DNA of 64,000 nucleotides from Chloroflexota bacterium (lineage in GTDB: Bacteria > Chloroflexota > UBA11872). The notes under the pieces are model-generated. The model had not been told where the DNA came from. It searched no databases and saw nothing but the letters and a program-made list of their open reading frames with translations. Positions 32,816 through 41,024 of this stretch are shown here, in pieces. Within the stretch, counting starts at the first letter, position 1. Every line of letters begins with the position of its first letter. The translations under genes were made by a program, and so were the position numbers. The stretch is from positions 29,137 to 93,136 of the forward strand of contig JAPOWQ010000066.1 of assembly GCA_026707585.1 (NCBI GenBank). Reading direction: 5' to 3'.

Positions 32816-33817
32816 CTAGCTGGCGGTGGCCTGGATGAGGGCGCGGAGGTAGCCGACGCACCAGGCGCGGGCGCGTTCGCGGGCTTCGTTGTCGCCCAGC
32901 AGGCCGGGGTAGTGGTCGGGCATGACGAAGCCGTCGAACCCGACCTCGTGAAGGGTTCGCATCTGGTCGGCGGCGTTGTAGTCGCCCTCGTCCTGGAAGA
33001 CCTCTTCGAAGCGCGGAATGATGCCGCGAACGTTGCGGAAGTGAATGTTGAAGAGCTTGCCGCGCTCGCCGAACCTGCGCAGGGCGGCGGGCATGTCCTC
33101 CCCGGTCTCCTGCATGGTCCCCAGGCAGAACAGCAGGCCGACGTTGGGGCTGTCGTAGCGGTCCAGCAGCTGCGCCAGCCCGTCGGGATTGATGAACGGC
33201 TGCTCGACGCCGCGATAGAGCCGCAGGGGCGGGTCGTTGGGATGGAAGGCCAGCCGCACGCCGGCGGACTCGGCGGCGGGCAGCACGCGCTCCATGAAGC
33301 CGTCCATGCGGCGCCAGACCTCACCTATCGGCACGCGCACGGCCGGGTCGCCGGTGTCGATGCCCCAGGTGACCAGGTCCGATTCCTCAACCCAGGCGGC
33401 GTCGAAGGTGCGTAGCTCGGTGCCGGCACGGCCGCCTGGCAGGTCCTTGTAGCCGCGCCAGGCCTGGATGTGCTCGTCGGCATGGGCCACAGCAAAGCCG
33501 CAGGTGACCAGCGGGGCGCCCTCGCCGCCGAGGACGCGGATGGTCTCGCACAAGTCGTCGATTTCCTGTGCGCCCTCGGGATCGCCGCGAAGCACGCCGG
33601 CGATACGAGCGCGGCGCAACTCCATGCCGGCCAGTTCGAGCCCCATGGCGTCCAGGCGCTGGAGCAGGTCACGCAGTCCGGCGGCGTCGACCTTTCCCGT
33701 TTCGGCCACGCCCGGCAGTTCGTCGGTGCGCAGGGTGCCGCCGTCCACGCCAATCTGCGCCGCGTATTGCAGGTGGTCGTTCGAGAGGTCGACGAGACGC
33801 AAGCCGATCTTGATCAT
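32816..33817 (-). CDS. Mannonate dehydratase (UxuA)-like TIM-barrel protein
   Basis: 333 residues. Family-type motifs are VRLAFHPNDPPLRLYRGVEQ, VGLLFCLGTMQETG, LFNIHFRNVRG and FVMPDHYPGLLGD, matching the metal-binding His, Cys and Asp segments of UxuA, which dehydrates D-mannonate to 2-keto-3-deoxygluconate. The N-terminal half lacks some canonical residues, so another hexonate or an isomerase role is possible. A parS site and a repeat copy lie in the divergent intergenic region upstream. Confidence 0.78.
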   Translation of the reverse strand: MIKIGLRLVDLSNDHLQYAAQIGVDGGTLRTDELPGVAETGKVDAAGLRDLLQRLDAMGLELAGMELRRARIAGVLRGDPEGAQEIDDLCETIRVLGGEGAPLVTCGFAVAHADEHIQAWRGYKDLPGGRAGTELRTFDAAWVEESDLVTWGIDTGDPAVRVPIGEVWRRMDGFMERVLPAAESAGVRLAFHPNDPPLRLYRGVEQPFINPDGLAQLLDRYDSPNVGLLFCLGTMQETGEDMPAALRRFGERGKLFNIHFRNVRGIIPRFEEVFQDEGDYNAADQMRTLHEVGFDGFVMPDHYPGLLGDNEARERARAWCVGYLRALIQATAS

Positions 33818-33866
33818 GCGGGCAGGGTACCTGCGGGGACCGTTGGGGGGCTACCAGGCGGTGGGT

Positions 33867-33929
33867 CACTTTGAGCTTTGGGTGCGCGGAAGACCCCTCA
33901 CCCCAACCCTCTCCCCCAGGAGAGGGAGG
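33867..33929. repeat. Dispersed intergenic repeat, copy 3
   Basis: CACTTTGAGCTTTGGGTGCG followed by CGGAAGACCCCTCACCCC, AACCCTCTCCCCCAGG and AGAGGG. The CTCTCC / GGAGAG arms make a small hairpin. It lies in the divergent gap between the UxuA-like and YbdK-like genes. Confidence 0.75.
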
Positions 33930-33999
33930 AAGACGGCTGCCTGCTTCGAAGTGCGGGGAACGATCAAGGTGACTGACTGCCGCTACGGGCCGGCTCGAA

Positions 34000-34015
34000 T
34001 GTTTCACGTGAAACA
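34000..34015. promoter_or_regulatory. parS: parS site 2 (perfect)
   Basis: TGTTTCACGTGAAACA is identical to the consensus parS, and the flanking A/T extends it to an 18-bp palindrome (33999-34016). It lies in a divergent intergenic region 10.6 kb from the DnaA boxes. Confidence 0.95.
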
Positions 34016-34081
34016 TCCGGACTTCCATTCGGTTAGTCGCGGCCGCGTAGCATGGCGCCATCGGTTGCCGGGGACTAACGC

Positions 34082-35239
34082 GTGACGGCTTTCATTGACG
34101 GGTTGCCGGACTTCACGATTGGGGTGGAAGAGGAGTACCTGATCGTCGATCCCGATACGCGGGACCTGGTGGCCAATCCGCCGCGGGCGTTGCTGCACGA
34201 GTGCGAGGCGGCCATTGCACCCGAGGTGGGCAGCGTCAGCCCGGAACTGCTTCGCTCGCAGATCGAGGTTGGCACCAGCGTGTGCGGCTCGATCGCCGAG
34301 GTTCGCGAACGACTGGCGACGTTGCGACGCACCCTGGCGGAGACGCTGGCGGCGCACGAACTGCGAATCGTGTCGGCGTCCACTCACCCGTTCGCGCTCT
34401 GGTCGCGGCAGTTGCCTACGGACCGGGAGCGCTACAAGGCGCTGACGGAGGACATGCAGACGCTGGCGCAACGGATGGTGATCGGCGGGATGCACGTGCA
34501 CGTGGGCATTCCGGATCCGCAGGACCGGATCGACGTGCTGAACCAGGTGACCTACTTCCTGCCGCACTTGCTGGCGCTGAGCACGTCGTCGCCCTTCTGG
34601 CAGGGTCGAGACACCGGCCTGCGCAGTTACCGCCTGACGATCCTGCACGAGCTGCCGCGCACCGGGCTGCCGGAGCGGTTCGAGAGCGACGGCGAGTACC
34701 AGCGCATGATCCAGAGCCTGCTGGACGCCGGGCTGATCGACGACCCGACGAAGGTCTGGTGGGACGCGCGGCCGCACGCGCGGCTGCCGACCCTGGAGAT
34801 GCGGATTACCGACGCCTGCACCAGCCTGGACGACGCGGTCTGCATCGCGGCGCTGTACGTCTGTACGGTTTCCTTGCTGGCGCGGATGCGCCGCGCCAAC
34901 CAGCGCTGGCGCATGTACCCGCTGGCGCTGCTGGCCGAGAACTCGTGGCGCGCGCAGCGCTACGGGATCGACAACGGGCTGGTGGACTTCGGCCAGAACC
35001 GGATCAAGCCGCTGGATGTGCTGATGGAGGAGCTGCTGGACCTGATCCGCGAGGATGCCGAGCGGCTGGACTGCGTGGCCGAAGTGGAGCACGTCCGCAC
35101 CATCCTCGCCCGCGGCACCAGCGCCCACCGGCAACTGGCCGTTTACGAAGCCGAACGAAGGAGCGGCGCCACCGAGCAGCACGCCCTGGAGGCCGTGGTG
35201 GACTGGCTGATCGAGGAGACGACGGCGGGGACGGGTTAG
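34082..35239 (+). CDS. Carboxylate-amine ligase, YbdK / glutamate-cysteine ligase 2 family
   Basis: 385 residues from GTG 34082. FTIGVEEEYLIVDPDTRDL at the N-terminus is the family hallmark (ATP/Mg-binding GVEEEY). GGMHVHVGIPD, LSTSSPFWQGRDTGLRSYR and WWDARPHARLPTLEMRITD also match the GCS2 family. E. coli YbdK has weak gamma-glutamylcysteine ligase activity, but the physiological substrate of most members is unknown. Its stop overlaps the stop of the convergent ICMT-like gene by four bases. Confidence 0.9.
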   Translation: MTAFIDGLPDFTIGVEEEYLIVDPDTRDLVANPPRALLHECEAAIAPEVGSVSPELLRSQIEVGTSVCGSIAEVRERLATLRRTLAETLAAHELRIVSASTHPFALWSRQLPTDRERYKALTEDMQTLAQRMVIGGMHVHVGIPDPQDRIDVLNQVTYFLPHLLALSTSSPFWQGRDTGLRSYRLTILHELPRTGLPERFESDGEYQRMIQSLLDAGLIDDPTKVWWDARPHARLPTLEMRITDACTSLDDAVCIAALYVCTVSLLARMRRANQRWRMYPLALLAENSWRAQRYGIDNGLVDFGQNRIKPLDVLMEELLDLIREDAERLDCVAEVEHVRTILARGTSAHRQLAVYEAERRSGATEQHALEAVVDWLIEETTAGTG

Positions 35240-35718
35240 AGGCGGTTTTTTCGGCGGAGGCGGGGGAGCCAGCGGCCGGTTGAGGCCTTGTAGGCGGTGT
35301 ATTCCTCGCCGAACTCCCTGGCCAGGTGGGGCTCTTCGTGGCGTTGGACGAAGAAGGAGTAGAGGGCGAAGAGGGCGCCGCCGTAAACCAGCAGGAGAGG
35401 GGCCTGGAAGAGGCTGGTCCAGCCGGCGATGGCGATGAGGACGGCGACGTAGATGGGGTTGCGCGAGTAGCGGTATATACCGTTGGTTACCAGGCGCTTG
35501 GGGGCGTCGATGGGAGCGGGGGTGCCGCCGCCGGAGACGGCGAAGTCCCAGACGGAGCGGAGATAGAGGAGCGTTCCGAGGGCGAGGAGACAGACGCCCA
35601 GCCAGAGCGTTGGGCCCTCGGCGACCGGGCGATCCCATTTGATCAACAGGGGAACGAGTACCGCGATCGTGCCCGGCACGACCAGCGTGAAGAGGGCGAC
35701 CTTGAGGAAGAGCTTCAT
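35236..35718 (-). CDS. Isoprenylcysteine carboxyl methyltransferase (ICMT/PEMT) family protein
   Basis: 160 residues with about four membrane helices. The SAM-binding family signature is clear: KRLVTNGIYRYSRNPIYVAV, followed by EEPHLAREFGEEYTAYKAS and RWLP near the C-terminus. Bacterial members methylate lipids or small hydrophobic acids; prenylated proteins are not expected. It begins three bases after the HAD gene stop, in the same operon. Confidence 0.85.
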   Translation of the reverse strand: MKLFLKVALFTLVVPGTIAVLVPLLIKWDRPVAEGPTLWLGVCLLALGTLLYLRSVWDFAVSGGGTPAPIDAPKRLVTNGIYRYSRNPIYVAVLIAIAGWTSLFQAPLLLVYGGALFALYSFFVQRHEEPHLAREFGEEYTAYKASTGRWLPRLRRKNRL

Positions 35719-35721
35719 GGC

Positions 35722-36435
35722 TCAGCGGAATAGGGCCGGCAGTTCGTCGAGGGTCGTGACGGTTGCGGTGGGGGCGGGCAGCGACGGCGGGTAGGTGTCG
35801 CCGTCGCGGTTGAGCCAGATGGCGGTCCAGCCGGCCTGGATGGCGCCGGCGGCATCGTGGGCGGCGGAGTTGCCGACGAATACGGCGGCTTCCGGCGGGA
35901 TTCCAAGGCCTTCGAGGGCGGCTTCGAAGATGCGCGGGTCGGGCTTGAAGGCGTCGACGTCGCCGGCGACGATCACGCGGTCGACCCGGTCTTCCAGCCC
36001 GACGGCGTAGACCTCGCCCCACTGCACGTCGCTGGGGCCGTTGGTGATGATGCCGGTGACCTGGAAGCGTTCGTTCGCCCAGCGGATGGATGCGTCGGCG
36101 TCGGGGTAAAGCTCCAGGTTCTGGCGGGTCAGCAGGTCGTGGTCGTCCGTCAGCTGCCCTGGGTCGGCCAGGTCCGGGGCGCCGATGAAGGCGAGCACTT
36201 CGTTCCAGATGCGGATGCGGGTGCCCCGAAAGTCGCCGTCCTGGGGCATGTCCGTCCCGCGCCGTGTGCGGTCCTCGACGATGCGTGACTCGAGTTCGCG
36301 GATCTGGTCCGGGGACTGATTGGGCATGCGGGCGGCCAGCCGGCCGGCCAGGGCGATGAGGGCCTTGCGGCGGGCCTTGCCGAAGTCGACCAGCGTGTCG
36401 TCGAGATCAAAGAAGAAAGCCTGGGCGTCCAGCAT
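35722..36435 (-). CDS. HAD-superfamily hydrolase
   Basis: 237 residues from the ATG at 36435 (MLDAQAFFFDLDDTLVDFG). The nucleophile and acid Asp are in FFFDLDDTL, motif II is GIITNG, motif III is the Lys in DAFKPDPRIF and motif IV is VGNSAAHDAAGAIQAGW. The helical cap and length resemble the L-2-haloacid dehalogenase/YjjG group, which are phosphatases of nucleotides or sugars. The second Asp of motif IV (usually GDS..ND) reads GNSAAHD, a mild deviation. It is followed at once by the ICMT gene. Confidence 0.87.
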   Translation of the reverse strand: MLDAQAFFFDLDDTLVDFGKARRKALIALAGRLAARMPNQSPDQIRELESRIVEDRTRRGTDMPQDGDFRGTRIRIWNEVLAFIGAPDLADPGQLTDDHDLLTRQNLELYPDADASIRWANERFQVTGIITNGPSDVQWGEVYAVGLEDRVDRVIVAGDVDAFKPDPRIFEAALEGLGIPPEAAVFVGNSAAHDAAGAIQAGWTAIWLNRDGDTYPPSLPAPTATVTTLDELPALFR

Positions 36436-36461
36436 TGCGTTCTCCAGAAAGCCTGCTTCGC

Positions 36462-37781
36462 CTATTCCGCCCGGTAGCGCCAGAGGATGCCGCCGGCGTC
36501 GCGGACGATGAGGCGGTCGTCGGTGATGGCGTTGGGGGGTGTGGCGGCGATTTCGGCGGCGACGGCGTCGGGGTTTTCGTAGCCGATGTTCATGCGGGCG
36601 CAGGCGTCCGGCGGAATGGCGGTGGCGATGCGGACGTCGATGCGGGGGACTTCGCGGCCGGCCACCATGCGTCCCTCGCCTTTGACCAGGGCGCTGCCGT
36701 TGAGGGCCAGCGGGGTCGCGCCGGCGCGCTGCCAGGACTCGGGACGCGACAGAAAGTACGCGTAGGTGTGGTAGCCGATGGCGCTGATCAGCTCGCCGTG
36801 GGCGTCGGAGATGGAGTCGATGTTGGGCGCCCAGACCACCAATTCGCCGCCGTCCGCCACGGCGTCCTCGGTCTTGAGCACACCCTTGGCGCCGGTCCAG
36901 AAGTCCGGATAGAGCCAGCTGCCGTCCTTGCGCTGGGGCAGGGCCGCCACGACGCGACGAACTCGACGCGGGACGTAGCGGATGTTGACGGCGGCGCTGA
37001 GCTCGGCGGCCTGTTCCACGCACTCGCGCCAGCCGTCGGGCTGCACGAAGGCGCCGTTGATCGCGTCGCTGTCGTCGTCGATGACCAGCCCGATGGAGGT
37101 GATGGGTACCGGCAGGTTGAGCGCCATGTCGTCGATCAGGTCGCGAACGGGGTTGGGCATGACGCCGTGGATGCCGCGGTTGGTGCGGAGGCTGCCGATG
37201 GCGTGCAGCAGGCTGATCATTTCGGGGCCGGAGACGCCGGGGAAGATCTGCTTGGCGCCGCCCGCGAAGCCGGCGACCTCATGGGGTTGCACGCGGGTTA
37301 GCAGCACCAGGCGGTCGTACTCCAGCAGTTTGGCGTTGACGCGGATGCGCATGTCGTTGTCGAAGCCCAGGAGCGAGGCGTATTGGCGGTTCTCGCCGAA
37401 GCGGTCCAGCTGATCGTCCAGCGGGACCACGCCCAGGGGCGTGAGGGCGTTGGGGTCGTCCCAGTCGTGGTCGAAGACGGTGCTGCGGGGGTAACGGTTC
37501 CCGCCGAACACCCAGGCGGACTTCTCGGCCTCGGACATGGGACCGTGGGTGCCCTGGGCGATCATGGCGTCGACGCGGTCGGCGCGGCCGTCCACGGCGT
37601 CGTGGATGGCGCGGAAGACGTCGGCCACAGGGGCCTTGCGGGTCGAATCCGGGACCAGCACCAGGAAGCGGCGCTCGCCAGGGGGCGACGTGCGCATGGC
37701 CTCGGCGACCACGGCGCAGGCGTCGTCCATGGTGATGGCGGGGGCGCCGACGGCTTGGAGGACGCCGTTTGCGGTGATCAC
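36462..37781 (-). CDS. larA: LarA-like nickel-dependent racemase (DUF2088)
   Basis: 439 residues from GTG 37781, with GGAGG four bases upstream. Motifs of the LarA N-terminal domain are LVPDSTRKAP, AQGTHGPMSEAEK and VFDHDWDD (His and Asp near the nickel-pincer cofactor), then EVAGFAGGAKQIFPGVSG. LarA racemases interconvert lactate or other 2-hydroxyacids using a nickel-pincer nucleotide made by LarB, LarC and LarE; none of those is in the window. The gene reads toward the HAD/ICMT pair, 26 bases away, and is probably in one operon with them. Confidence 0.85.
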   Translation of the reverse strand: MITANGVLQAVGAPAITMDDACAVVAEAMRTSPPGERRFLVLVPDSTRKAPVADVFRAIHDAVDGRADRVDAMIAQGTHGPMSEAEKSAWVFGGNRYPRSTVFDHDWDDPNALTPLGVVPLDDQLDRFGENRQYASLLGFDNDMRIRVNAKLLEYDRLVLLTRVQPHEVAGFAGGAKQIFPGVSGPEMISLLHAIGSLRTNRGIHGVMPNPVRDLIDDMALNLPVPITSIGLVIDDDSDAINGAFVQPDGWRECVEQAAELSAAVNIRYVPRRVRRVVAALPQRKDGSWLYPDFWTGAKGVLKTEDAVADGGELVVWAPNIDSISDAHGELISAIGYHTYAYFLSRPESWQRAGATPLALNGSALVKGEGRMVAGREVPRIDVRIATAIPPDACARMNIGYENPDAVAAEIAATPPNAITDDRLIVRDAGGILWRYRAE

Positions 37782-37850
37782 ATCGCCTCCTTCGCCAAGT
37801 CGTGGGCGAAGCGGCGAGGACTCTCGGGCCAACTACCTCTCAGTTGGGGC

Positions 37851-37990
37851 TTTTGCGTAACCCTGGGGGTGAGTGCCCGGAAGACCCTCACCCCAACCCT
37901 CTCCCACAGGGAGAGGGAGAAAGAGCGGCCCCGCTTTCGAAGTCGAGGCGGGGCTTCGCAAAGCTCTCCCAGGAGAGGGCGTAAGAGCGA
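37851..37990. repeat. Dispersed intergenic repeat, copy 4
   Basis: GAGTGCCCGGAAGACCCTCA, then CCCCAACCCTCTCCCACAGG and GAGAGGGAGA form the same core with a closing hairpin. A partial arm (CTCTCCCAGGAGAGGG, 37966-37981) follows. It fills the gap between the pepF stop and the larA start. Confidence 0.75.
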
Positions 37991-37995
37991 CATCG

Positions 37996-39810
37996 TTACC
38001 TCCCGGCCTCCGCGGCCATGGCTTCGGCTTCGCGTACGAGGTCGCCGAGGACGCGTACGCCGCCGTCCCAGAAAGTGGGGTCAGCGAGGTCGATGCCGAA
38101 GGGTTCGAGCAGCGCGTTGGGGCTGACGGAGCCGCCCCTGGAGAGCATTTCGATGTAGCGCGGCTCGAACTCGTCGCCCTGTTCCTGGTAACGCTGCAGC
38201 AGGCCCAGCACCAGCAGATCGCCGAAGGCGTAGGCGTGGACGTAGAAGGGCGAGCCGATGAAGTGGGGGATGTAGCTCCACCAGATGCGGTAGTCGTCGC
38301 GCAGGGTGACGGAGCCGTCGAACATCTCGCCGTTGGCCTCGGACCAGAGGTCGCTGAGGCGGTCCGACGAGAGCTCGCCCTCCTCGCGGCGGGCCTGGTG
38401 GGCGCGGAACTCGAAGTTGTGCATGGCGATCTGGCGGAAGACCGTGGCGAAGTGGTCCTCGATCTTGCTGGCCAGCAGGCCAAGGCGAGCGGCGGCCGTG
38501 GGCTGGGCGTCGAGCAGGCGGCGGAAGACGATCATCTCGCCGAAGACCGAGGCGGTCTCGGCCGTGGTCAGCGGGGTGTGGGCCTGCAGGTAGCCGACGC
38601 CGTAGGAGAGGTACTGGTGGACGGTGTGGCCAAGCTCGTGGGCCAGGGTCATCACGTCGCGGACGGTGTCGGTGTAGCTGGCGAGGATGTAGGGGTGGGT
38701 GCTGGGGGTGCCGCCCATGCTGAAGGCGCCGCCGCGCTTGGCGGGACGCAGCTCGGCGTCGATCCAGCGCTCGTCGAAGGCGCGCTGGGCGATGCCGCCG
38801 AGGGTCTCGGAGAAGGCGTGGTAGCTCTCCAGCACGACGTCCCTGCCGGTGGCCCAGTCGTAGGACGGGAGGTCGGCGCTGAGGGGGGCGTAGCGGTCGT
38901 AGTCGAAGAGCTCGTCCAGGCCCAGCAGGCGCTTTTTGAGCCGGTAGTAGCGTCCCACGATGGGAAAGCCGCGCACGCAGGCGGCGACCAGCGCGTCGAC
39001 CGACTCCTGGGTGATCTGGTTGGCCAGGTTGCGGGACGACATGGCGGTGGGGTAACTGCGCAGGCGGTCGTCGGTGGCGTGGTCCTGGAGGCGGACGTTG
39101 AAGACGTAGGTGAGGGGGTGGAGGCTGTCGCGGAGGGCCTGGGTCATGCCGGCGGCCGCGGATTTCCGGGTGTCGCGGTCGGGGTGGTAGCTGAGGGCCA
39201 GGGTTTCGGCCTCGGTGAGCGTGCGGGTTTCGCCCTCGATCGTGACCTCGCAGGTCAGTCGGCTGGTTAGTTCCCCGAAGAGACGGCTCCAGGCGCGGCT
39301 GCCGGTGTTGGCCTTCTCGTCCAGCAGTTGCTCTTCGCCCTCGGACAGGCGGTGGGGCTTGTAGCGGCGTTCCAGGCGCAGCAGGTAGGCGAAGTCCTTG
39401 AGGACCGGGTCAGCCAGGAGTTCCTCGGCCCGCTCGTCGTCCACCTCGATCCACTCGAGGTCGAAGAAGATCAGGTGCTTGTTGATGGCGGTGCCGCGTT
39501 CCTGGGTGAGGGCGACCAGGCGGCCGTGGGCCGGCTCGTCGGTCTTGCCGGCGTGCAGCAGGTGGGCGTAGATGGCCGGGTGGTCCATGGCCTCGTGGAT
39601 GTCCTGCAGCTCGGCGACGGCGTCGCGCAGGCCGGCGGCGTCGAGGCCGGCCACCTGCCCCCGGTAGCGCTTCTCGAACGCCGCGGCGCGTTCGGTCACC
39701 GCGTCAAGGTCCGCCACGATCTTGGGGTCGTCGGTGTTGTCGTAGAGGATGCTGAGGTCCCAGGTCACCCCGTCCGCGCTGCTGGTCGGCGCCGTGGCCG
39801 TCGTAGTCAT
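37996..39810 (-). CDS. pepF: Oligoendopeptidase F (M3 family zinc metallopeptidase)
   Basis: 604 residues, the normal PepF length. The zinc motif HExxH is in MTLAHELGHTVHQYLS and the third ligand Glu is in TAETASVFGEMIV. The N-terminal helical region (DVVLESYHAFSETLGG and VTERAAAFEKRYRG) and the C-terminal substrate lid RYIEMLSRGGS match M3B proteins. It degrades short peptides in the cytoplasm. GGGAG lies five bases before the ATG, which overlaps the stop of a small upstream reading frame as ATGA. Confidence 0.93.
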   Translation of the reverse strand: MTTTATAPTSSADGVTWDLSILYDNTDDPKIVADLDAVTERAAAFEKRYRGQVAGLDAAGLRDAVAELQDIHEAMDHPAIYAHLLHAGKTDEPAHGRLVALTQERGTAINKHLIFFDLEWIEVDDERAEELLADPVLKDFAYLLRLERRYKPHRLSEGEEQLLDEKANTGSRAWSRLFGELTSRLTCEVTIEGETRTLTEAETLALSYHPDRDTRKSAAAGMTQALRDSLHPLTYVFNVRLQDHATDDRLRSYPTAMSSRNLANQITQESVDALVAACVRGFPIVGRYYRLKKRLLGLDELFDYDRYAPLSADLPSYDWATGRDVVLESYHAFSETLGGIAQRAFDERWIDAELRPAKRGGAFSMGGTPSTHPYILASYTDTVRDVMTLAHELGHTVHQYLSYGVGYLQAHTPLTTAETASVFGEMIVFRRLLDAQPTAAARLGLLASKIEDHFATVFRQIAMHNFEFRAHQARREEGELSSDRLSDLWSEANGEMFDGSVTLRDDYRIWWSYIPHFIGSPFYVHAYAFGDLLVLGLLQRYQEQGDEFEPRYIEMLSRGGSVSPNALLEPFGIDLADPTFWDGGVRVLGDLVREAEAMAAEAGR

Positions 39811-40028
39811 CCGTGCTCCCTAGCTGGCGGTCGTGAAGTCGGTGATGGCTGCATTATCGGCGGTTTTAGGGCCGGCGCGAGACCGCTAGGGCCGGATTTT
39901 TGGGGTGGGGCGGCGACGAAGCTTGGGGCCAGGGCGCGGCTGGGGCGAGGGCGACGCTGGGGGTTGCAGAAAGGTGGGCGGAGGGCGAGCGTGGCAAGGG
40001 GACGAAAGCGGGCGAGGCGCGGGGGCAT
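39807..40028 (-). CDS. Possible small upstream ORF coupled to pepF
   Basis: 73 residues (MPPRLARFRPLATLALRPPF onward, Pro/Arg-rich) from an ATG with GGAG six bases upstream. Its TGA overlaps the pepF ATG as ATGA. It begins about 40 bases after a promoter-like sequence. The composition is what any frame of G+C-rich DNA would give, so it may be chance. If translated, it could couple ribosomes into pepF. Confidence 0.25.
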   Translation of the reverse strand: MPPRLARFRPLATLALRPPFCNPQRRPRPSRALAPSFVAAPPQKSGPSGLAPALKPPIMQPSPTSRPPAREHG

Positions 40029-40067
40029 GAGGAACTCCGGGGGAGGAGACAAGAGGTCGGCACACCT

Positions 40068-40096
40068 ATTGTACACCGAGTGATTACGAGCGGCAA
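40068..40096 (-). promoter_or_regulatory. Promoter candidate upstream of pepF
   Basis: On the minus strand TTGCCG (40096-40091) and TACAAT (40073-40068) are 17 bases apart. TACAAT sits in the nonamer GTGTACAAT that also precedes the LysM/SH3 gene. Confidence 0.5.
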
Positions 40097-40124
40097 GGGC
40101 GAGGCAGGGAGCGTTGTGGGCCCC

Positions 40125-40166
40125 CCTTCGGCAGGCTCTGGGCAGGCCTTCGGCAGGCTCAGGGCG
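40125..40166. repeat. Short tandem direct repeat (CCTTCGGCAGGCTC type)
   Basis: CCTTCGGCAGGCTCTGGGC is followed a few bases later by CCTTCGGCAGGCTCAGGGC. Each unit contains the palindromic core GCC(TT)CGGCAGGC. It resembles short extragenic palindromes spread through many G+C-rich genomes. Confidence 0.5.
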
Positions 40167-40430
40167 GGCTCTTCGGCGGGTTGGGGGCGAACGGAGGCGG
40201 CGCAAACCTGGGTGTTCTGAAGTTGGTTTGCCGGGACATGCCAATGGGCAGGCGGGCCGAGGGAGAGGTGGACAGGTGTCCACCGTTTGCCGCCGATGTG
40301 TCCAGGTTCGAGGCCGATGTGTTCAGTCGGGGTTGGCGACGCGTTCGCTCTGGAGGGCTCGGCGCGGCGGTCTCAGGGCGGTCTTGGCGTGGAGATCAGG
40401 CGGGGGCCTCGGCGCGGAGGCGGGCGGCGA

Positions 40431-40805
40431 TTAGTCGCCGGCCCAGCCCGCTCGGATGAGCTCCTCTGGCTTGCGGTCGCCAGCGGCGGGCAGGATGCCC
40501 CAGAGGTCCGCAGGGTCTGTGGCTGGCGGTTCAAGCAGCTCGATGTTGGTGACGTCACGGATGGACAGGGGCCGGCCGGTACCGGAATCGCGCCGGAGCA
40601 GGCCCTCGACTCGAACGCGCTTGCGCCAGAGCCCGGCCATCCTGGCCTCGTCCTCGGGGCTGAGGTAACAGGGAACTCCACGCGAGGCTTCGTCCGGGTA
40701 TACGGCGAACTTCGCCGCATGGCCTTTGGCCAGCTTCTCCACTGTGCCCTCAATAGACCCGAACGAGTCTGGGTGCGAGGAGTCGTACAGACGCGTATCA
40801 GACAC
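40431..40805 (-). CDS. Small hypothetical protein with OB-like beta domain
   Basis: 124 residues from GTG 40805, chosen because GGAGG lies six bases upstream. IEGTVEKLAKGHAAKFAVYP, GVPCYLSPEDEARMAGL and RKRVRVEGLLRRDSGTG then IRDVTNIELL resemble the C-terminal half of a larger family of hypothetical proteins whose shape is IEG.LE....G..F.IYD...RAVRC.F....V..LGKRV.V.G. Here the usual N-terminal half is absent, so it may be a naturally short or truncated member. It follows the aspartyl protease gene on the same strand. Confidence 0.6.
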   Translation of the reverse strand: MSDTRLYDSSHPDSFGSIEGTVEKLAKGHAAKFAVYPDEASRGVPCYLSPEDEARMAGLWRKRVRVEGLLRRDSGTGRPLSIRDVTNIELLEPPATDPADLWGILPAAGDRKPEELIRAGWAGD

Positions 40806-41024
40806 GCAAGTCCTCCGGCAGGTTGGATTGCTTTGGCGAGCCAACGCTGTCTTGCGGCGTCGCTGGCAACGCACGGAACTACAGCCAGGTTCCGCGACTG
40901 AGCGTCCGTGTCTTCGGCGCGGAGGCGATCGGTATGGGCATGTATGCCGTCTTCCGGATGCTTGATGTTTCTACCGATGACCGGCGCATCGCGGTCCCAA
41001 TCTCTTCGTAGGTGTGAACGACGG

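Larger units (their letters stand above)
39811..40430. other. Gene-poor gap upstream of pepF
   Basis: 620 bases. Contents: a pepF-directed promoter candidate (40068-40096), two copies of a CCTTCGGCAGGCTC(T/A)GGGC direct repeat (40125-40166), and a perfect inverted repeat GTGGACA-GG-TGTCCAC (40268-40283). No convincing gene is seen besides the weak small ORF at 39807. Confidence 0.5.
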
